In this document: positions 51,001 through 59,700 of the stretch, piece by piece
Layout of the letters: every line of letters begins with the position of its first letter
Position numbering within the stretch: position 1 is the first letter of the stretch
NCBI GenBank assembly: GCA_028673005.1
Contig: CM054117.1
Location: 33,328,561-33,392,560, forward strand
Reading direction: 5' to 3'
DNA length: 64,000 nucleotides
Source: Tanypteryx hageni
Lineage: Eukaryota; Arthropoda; Insecta; Odonata; Petaluridae
Position numbers and translations under genes: made by a program
Notes under the pieces: generated by a model
The model's database searches: none
Told to the model about the DNA's origin: nothing
What the model saw: only the letters and a program-made list of their open reading frames with translations

Positions 51001-54000
51001 CAGGACGAAGTGATGTGCAGAATTTTTCCATCCCTATATATAGTGCCTCTGGTTGGTTATGGGTTGCTGGGATTGGATGGCCGGCCATCCAGTCGGTTAG
51101 TGGAGAGGAATAGTCTTTTCCAGGTGTTAGGAAGGAGGTAGCCATCCTCCCTGTTGAAATTTTCAGGGTGTTTGATGATCTCTCATGGATCAATTTGTGA
51201 TGGTACTGTCCCTCCCTGGCTATTATTTTTGCATCCTCTACGTTAATTTTGTCCTGACTCTGACCATGCATGATCGGCAACCGCTGATAGACTGAATTGT
51301 TTATTTTCCGCCACCCTCTTATGCTCTTTTATCCTGCACATAACCGATCTCCCCATCTGACCGATGTATGACTTGCCGCAGGTGCATTTTTATATAGGTA
51401 CGGAAAAAATCTGCATGCCACTTTGACCTGAAGATGCTACCTGGAATGGCAGTGAAACTGTCGTCAGCAAAAGACTATGCATGCAGTTGTAACCCGAAAG
51501 AAGATAAGAGTCATATAAGGAAACATCATGGAAGCCTTTGCAACTGTATTTCTGATGTTTCTTGATCTTTCAAAAATGCATTATATAGTTTACCTTGTGG
51601 AGGGGGATATCTAAGGGATATTCAAAACTCCAATTGTAATAAAAGGCTCAGAAATATCAGTTAAACATTTCAACAGCCAGACAGCCACATTAATTGGCAA
51701 GTTCTTCTTCAAATATATTTATTATAAAATGCCTGAGTGGCAATTAAATTGATTTTCTGGAATTTCTAATCTTTAATAGTTGGGCCACTGTAGCGAACCT
51801 GTTTCTGCTTTATTTTAATTCTTGTAAAATTCCAGGTCAGTTCTGTGTCTGAAATCCATTATATCTCATAACTATTAAAGCCATAGATCAGTCTATAGAC
51901 GCTTATCTTATTATTGGCTTATGGTTTCTTTTGTTTGTTATAATTGCATGTAAGACCTTTCACAAGGGCACATTAAAATACATTAAATTGAAGGAGGAGA
52001 CGTTAATTAACCTGAGGCATCCACTGAAGCATTGCCTAAAATGTATTTGTGAAAGTGAAAATGTGGAATGTAAACCCTTTTAAGGAGAATGGTGGAAAAG
52101 AAAGAAAAACTTGGAAATTTTATAAAAATAAAATTTGTAAATTGGAAAACTGAACAATTTTATAACTTGGAAATATTTAAAAGTACATATTATGTTTTGG
52201 AGGAAGGGTGGTGGGAAGGAGTGCTCATCACTGCTGTCAACCAGTCAATTCTTACAGGGGTCTACATATGCTATTGATAAAGCAGTTGGGACAAAATCCT
52301 TTTAATAATTAACACAAAGCTTTAAGTCCATTATGGTGGATAGATGTTGTTAGCACCTCTTAATTAGCTCAGTGAAGTTTACATGAACTTCCTAGCAGTG
52401 TGAATGTATAGCAAAACTACACTATTTTTATTATTTTAATTTGGAAAATGTTGTAGAATTAATGCAGTTTTACTTCAACATAAAGCTGAAATTTACTTGA
52501 ATGTTTATGTTTTAGTTTTGGGTTCTTGTTTAAAGAATAAAACTTTTATGGTACACTTTTATTCTTTTTATATGTATGTCTCATACTTTATCAAATTTCT
52601 AACAACATTTAATCATTTGCAGTTGCGTGGTGGATTTACAGATGGTCCTCCAAAGAGAGTTGACACCTCTCAACTCCATCAATCACGATTTGGACTCCTC
52701 TCACAAGCCTTCATGCTAATTATCATTGTGGTTTTCCTTTGTAGCGAGACTTTGAGCAAATTTTGGAAGACAAAGTAAGTTTAATTTTAAATTATGGTTC
52801 ATGTTAGCATAAGACCAATCAAATGCATTTTTAAAATTCAATAAAAATACCATACATGTGTATGCTATGCATCCTTATATGAAAACATTGTTTTCTAAAT
52901 GTAGAATCATGTAAAAAATGTTGTGGCTGATTCCAGATTTGCATCAAAACTATTTTTTGGCATGTTTCGCTTCCAGCATGAGTGCCTATTAACTTCGGTT
53001 GGTCTGTCATTCCGCATGTCTGTTCTTGGCTTCTACCAAATGGATTTTCATGAAATTTGATATTAAGGACTTACAGTCAAGGACAATAAGAAAATCACAA
53101 ATGAATCATGTAGGTCAATCAGGGGTACCATGTTACTGGTGACAAAAAATGAACTTGCCATCATATCTCGTAAAGTATTGATCATATCAAAATAGTTTTC
53201 AAATAAAATTTGTACAACTAGTAAAGTGGAGTACTTATTTTCTTATACATTTTTATCTTAGGAGTAACTGTTATCAAGAAAATCAAACAAGAAAGTCATA
53301 ATTCGCTTTGAACTTAGAAAAATGCATGCATAGCTACCTAATTGTTGTCTACATAAACAATCTTATTGGTTACTGAAGTAAATAAGATCTATAATTACAA
53401 AAATACATTTAGTTTCTTGCACATGCATGAGAAATTTTGTTAGTGGAAGGAATGGATTATCTATGATGAAGAAATTATTTTTGGTTGATTAAAACAAGAA
53501 AAAATCAGTAAAGAAAATTTTATCATTTTCCTGGCATCATTTCGGATATGCCGTTTTGCAGTATTAAGTCATACTAAAATTACCGAAGTACGCTTATTAA
53601 TGGATCAACGTGGGGAGGATGAATTTTTTAGTAGATAGTCATAATCAGGCCATGGTGTATAGCTGTTTTATGGTGTGCGGTCGTTCAAGCTATATTGTTT
53701 AGTTTCTAACACTCCATCGCATGAAACATGCCTATTTATGATATACCATACACTTTCCTAACTTGCTTCTGTTTTTCCAAGGATTTGTTTGTTTGTTCTT
53801 GAATATCTTTCAAAACTAATTTTTCTGGTTATCCCTGGTTATATTACTTGGCAATAAGTGCTGCAGTTAATAAGTTTTAGAATCTATGGTAAAATCCAGT
53901 AACTTTATTGTTCAATTTATTGCAAATTTCAGGGTTCCACTACAGAGCAGGAATTGGCATGATATTGTGTTTCGTGTTGTTGAAATTGGAGTTGCATTGT

Positions 54001-56683
54001 GGTTTCCTTGTGTGCTTTGGAACTGTATGAGGTTGGTAATGTTGTACCTTATGGATATCTCGCCTCATGGCTCATTGAATTATCTGTACTTAATGTTAAT
54101 ATTTATTTTTAAAGTTTTTAATCAAGCCAATTAAATGCAAGTGATTTTTTTAATATTCAAATGTTTGTCTGAGTAGACCAGAGCAGTTATGGATACTGAA
54201 TCCAAAGAAGATACTGAAGAAGTTAGACTTGGATGCAAAGCCTCCTGGCAAATTGAAAGATGATGGAAATGTTGCAACAGAAAAGGAAGGTATGTTTAAT
54301 TCAGTTGCATTTATCTGGAGCATCAGTAGGTCATTTAAAAAATTATATTGATAATTTATAATTAGGTTCTAGATATATATGTTATTACATATTTCCTGCT
54401 TCCTAGTAGGTAAAAGATATTATCATAATTGTTGTTTCACATCATTTGGAGTTAAACTGTAATATTTAGTTTTCAACTTATTCGATTATTTTTTGGACAA
54501 TTGGCATTTTAATTTTTTCACCATATTTTTGGATATTAACACTTAGTTACTTAAATTTATTCTTGTAATTGTTTTATAATGTTCCAACCTGTGGTAGCGT
54601 GGAGATACAGATAAAATGTTTTTATTTATATTATACATTAAATGCATCATGAACAGGCATTTTTCTTATACATTTGATTTTTTTTACATATTTCACTTCT
54701 TCTCAGCTCTTGTAATATTTGTAAATCTGGGACCTGTTGATAATATATTCCCTTATTTTATGTGAAGATGCAGATGAAGATGAAGATGAAATTCAGCAAG
54801 ACTGTTGGATATGTTATGATGCTGATCGTGTTGATGCAGGGCCCCTTATTCAACCTTGTCAGTGTCGTGGTGATGTCAGCACTGTGCATCATGATTGTTT
54901 GAGAAGGTGGCTTGTGGAGGTAAGTTATAAGACAAAGAATTTATCAGAGTAACCCTTCCTGGGCAGTAGCAGAATATTCAGCAAAGTTGTTGTTCTAGTG
55001 GAAAGCTGTTGGATATATCTGCAAATTCATATTAACTGCTGTGTTGCTAATTACGTTTCAAAAAATGAACGCCAAACAGCTCTTGGTGTAATTTTATTGC
55101 CGTTGTGCCTTCGGATTTTATCAGTTGGATTTGGTAGTTCGTGAATGGTATACCTCTACATTACAGTAGACATGTTTTTCATGGCATGACTAATTTGTCA
55201 TTTGATAAATGTTTTGGTGTCATGAGTTGACATTTGTCCAGAATTTTTATTCTTACACCTAAAAAGAAATTTTGTCCACAGTTGTTCTACCTGTATTACT
55301 TATGCCCAAAGCCCTTGTGTATACTTAAACTCTTGATGCCTAGCCAAGTGCTGCCTACAGTGCTAAAAATGCCATGATGTTTTTATAGTTTCAGACGTCA
55401 CTTGGTGGAATTTCTACAACATGATTTTTTTAACTAAAATGAATGCTATCATTAAACAAGCTTTATTTGACTCACTTTTGGCTATGCAAAAATGAATTAA
55501 ATAACTAACATCCAGAATGGACTTACCGTTTCTGCCCGAATATAAGCCGATGTTTTTTCATTTCATTTTTTCATGAAGAAATAACCCCTCAGCTTCAATC
55601 CAAGTTCGAGAAAAAATTTGGGGTTAGGGTTAAATCTCGTAGTCACCCATAGATGGCAGCATGTCTCCCATTGCCATTGCCTTCAAATGATAGTACTATA
55701 TTTTTCGTAAAGTAAATATTTGACCTACGATGAAAATGAATAAATAATAAAAATATAATATTGAATTTAGCAGTACCTGTGTTTTGCTAGTGTTGTTACC
55801 TGTTCTTTTGTTTCTAAATGCTATTGGATATTTTCTTTTGTTTCTCAGGGCTATGCATATGTATCATAAGAATAGTTAGCAATTTGTATCATTTTTCATT
55901 ATCCATTAAAAGAAGTTCCTATTAGTTTTACTTAGCTATTGTAGTTATTGTCATAACAATTGCAATGTTTGTATGCATGTTAAAACTCCATTCATAGAAT
56001 ATATTAAAATTGCGTATATTGACTACGCAAATGATAACGCAAAATGCGATGATGGCTTTGGATGCTCAACCATTTGAATTTTGGTAAATTTTACATGGAA
56101 CATGTATAATTATAAAAATGCAATTTCTTAAGGCAATGTAGATGCTAATTTCATTGAAAATAGACTTGGATGAAAAATTATCTTGGCAGGTCCCTATTGC
56201 TTTATTTGACCTTTTGTGAAAATGAAGATGAATGGTCACTGAATGTGGAACATTATTCAACAACGTGAAACTATTAATTGGAGTAATATTTCAAAATTTC
56301 AACAACTAAACAATTTTCCACTCTATTCTTCGATCTGCAATGATGTATTCTAGGCCGTGCATGCATGCCCGACACACTTCAGCATACAATCTATGAAATT
56401 TACTTTTTTGTCAAAAAATGGTGGAAATATTTGGGGGGTTGGCTTAAATCCAGGGTCAGCTTCTATTCTGTCCGATACAGTAGTATGAAAACCATTTATC
56501 ACAAATTGGCCCATGTTGTGTTTAAATTTTACAAAGAATTTTCAAATAATGCTTTGGCGTCTTAAAATTCAAATATATTTTATATTAACTGCAATTTATT
56601 TGTATATCTAAATTGTTATTTTCTAATTGTCTACAAATAAAAGAGTAAAATCACAGTTTCTTGGAAGTTAGCATTACAGGATG

Positions 56684-56773
<90 letters not shown>

Positions 56774-59700
56774 CCCCAAGTACCATCCAGCTGGTGAAAT
56801 CCCAAGGAGGAATTAGGTTGTTTGTCATTTGTTGTGATATGTAATCTCTCATGATTAAAGAAATCTTATGATGTGTCTGACTTTGATAATTCTCTATTAG
56901 AGAGATGTTTACAAATGGAGCAATTGTTTCCACTCTCATGCTTAGAAAACCTCACTTGTGTAGTTCTGTAACTCATTATGTCACCATTTAGATTTGGACT
57001 AGATGGAATGAAATCATTACCAGATTGTTCAATTTCTTTATTACAAGTCTATAGCCAAATTACTTTATTAAATTTAATATTATCATTCGGCAACAAATCG
57101 AGCCTTAGTAAAAATATTGAGACAAATGAGAAAATGCAACTGTGACATGTATGGCAAAGATAAAAGTATGAATTCTTAAATATTGTATGTACATCTGACT
57201 GGAAAATAAGAACTACATGCAAAATTAAAACCTGCCTCTGACCACTGGGTCTTGGCATTCTTAGCACTTACAAGGGGAGACTATGTATCTTGGGTCGTCG
57301 ATTTCGATGAAACTTTTTGGGTGGTAGAATACTTATAATAAGAAGACCCGTATATCGGCTTTTGTTTGAATGGGTCTTAGTTTCGTCAGAATCTTTTTTT
57401 TCTTTTTGCAGGATTAACTGTGACTGGATAAAATGTAATAATAGACCGACAATGTCGAGCAGGTGGTTTGGCTGGGTGGTTACCGTTCTGGCCTCGGAAT
57501 ATTTTGTTCCAGATTCAAATCCCATGTCATACCTATTTTTTCATTTTAATCCACTTTATTATTTTTAATTTATTGTATTATTATTTATTAACTTTATTAT
57601 ATTATTTATTTACTTCATGAAAATCGATGCACAAGAGCATATTGGTAGCTATTTCGATGTGAATTGTAAATCTTGCTAGGGATCATCCCAAATAGTCACT
57701 AGCAATCCTACAGGAATGAGGGTCACAGCTGTTTAAATGCAAAGAACAAGTATCACAGTGGATATTGCAAAAGGAGGAATGCACTTGGACAAACATAACA
57801 TGATTAAAATCTGTACATATGACATTTTGCAAAGCAAGGAAAAGGAATGAGCAATTTACATTTAGAACATTCCAACCGTGGGCGTTCGCTGTAGCCTTTC
57901 AACATACATCACCAGAGTTCACCTTCACTGCATCTCGAGCGTGGCTATTAAAATTCAAGAAAGAATTCCGAATTTGACGGCAAAAGTTACAAACTACATT
58001 TCACAAAAAGATGAAACATCTTTGGAAGAAACTTTAAAAACTGCCGAGGTTTTCTGAAAACAAACGTTGCACATAATACCCAACTATGACCTAGACTACG
58101 TCATTAATACCGACTAAACTGGCTGTGAGCACCGAGTTGATATGAAGTGATATAGAATAGATTAATAGAATAAATTAAAAATGATAAAGTGGATTAATAC
58201 AAAAATATAGGTATGACATGGGATTTGAACCCGGAACAAAATATTCCTAGGCCAGTACAGTAACCACCCAGCCAAGCCACCTGCTTATTATTGCATTTTA
58301 TCTAGCCTCAGTTAATCCCAAGGAAAGAAAAAATTTTTTTGTTGAAATCAACGACCCAAGGTACGTAGTCCCCCCTTGTTAACAGCACATGCTGCATTGG
58401 TTCAGTTGGCCTCTTGGCATCCAAAGGGTAAGTATGGCTATTGAATTTTTAATGAGATGATTATTTTATGGGCCATTTAAACTGCAAAAATGCATCCTAC
58501 TTTATATGCCATAGTTTTTATTTAGAAACTACATCACCTTTTTGAACTTCGCGAATAATTTTTTCTGGAAAACTGACGTGAAATGCAAATTCGCTAAGTG
58601 TAAATACTAACTTCCCATAAGACACCATGTTATTATGAGAGAGTTTTTTCCTGCCAAAATAAATCATTCGCTTTTTTATCATAAATAATGCAGTTTAACA
58701 GAAAATAAAAGAACACGTAACCGCAAATAATAAAACCTAGCATTATAATATGAAAAAATACTTTTAATTACTTTCACAACGCGTAATAGCAAATGAAAAC
58801 CCAGCATAACAAAGCAATTACACTACTGTCCGCACTTGTACAGTTTACCTCCAACACAATTTTGCATGCAATTTTCGATCTTGTTTTGTTCATTCTAAGG
58901 AAATGGTTTAATATAAATTGAACTACTGAAATGGAAGGCTGAATACGTCATGCACGAATGTTTTCCTGGATTCTGCAACAAACATTTCCAAGCTGCAAAA
59001 AAACACTAGCATTAAAAAGTGGTTACATTTCTTTTAATAATTACGTTAGAAATGCATAACAGAAAATCAAAACCTAACGTAAGAATGTTATAACATTTCT
59101 TTTAGTAATCGCGTTCATAATACGCGACAGAAGATCTTACGTTACAATATGATAGCAATTCTAAGATTTACATTAAAAATTCGTAATAAACAATGAAAAA
59201 CCTAACAAAACAACAGTTCCTTAAATTACATTCATAATACAAAGATAACAGCATTAAATATTTCGGTCAAAAACCAGCAAGCTCATACGCGAATATATTC
59301 AATGTCATACACATAAAAGTTGTGAAAAACTATGCGCGCAGGACACTTTTCCATTAGCCAATAATTTCTAATTTGGCCACTAGATGCCAGCAACTTTGAC
59401 TGTTATAAAAAATAGCGCAGTTGGCAGTGAAGTTTAAACTGAGCTACAAAAGAATTAAGTTGATTGTTATCACGTTTGTTTACTTTGAAGACTGCTAATA
59501 ATGAGCATTATAAATATAATATAATAATAATCTCCTTTTCTAGGGTGCTAAAGTTTAAAATGAACTTAGAAACAAAAAAGTAGAGGGAGTTCATGCTTGT
59601 TGGCACCGTAAATGCATGACGCAAAATGCAAGTAATTGGCACGAAACACAAATAGAGGTCATAAAAAATGTTGTCACCAAGTCCAAATTCACGAACCGCA

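Noticed and set aside
56631..56939. 102-codon minus-strand frame with a long (YI)n stretch
   Set aside because: Artefact of the (TA)n microsatellite.
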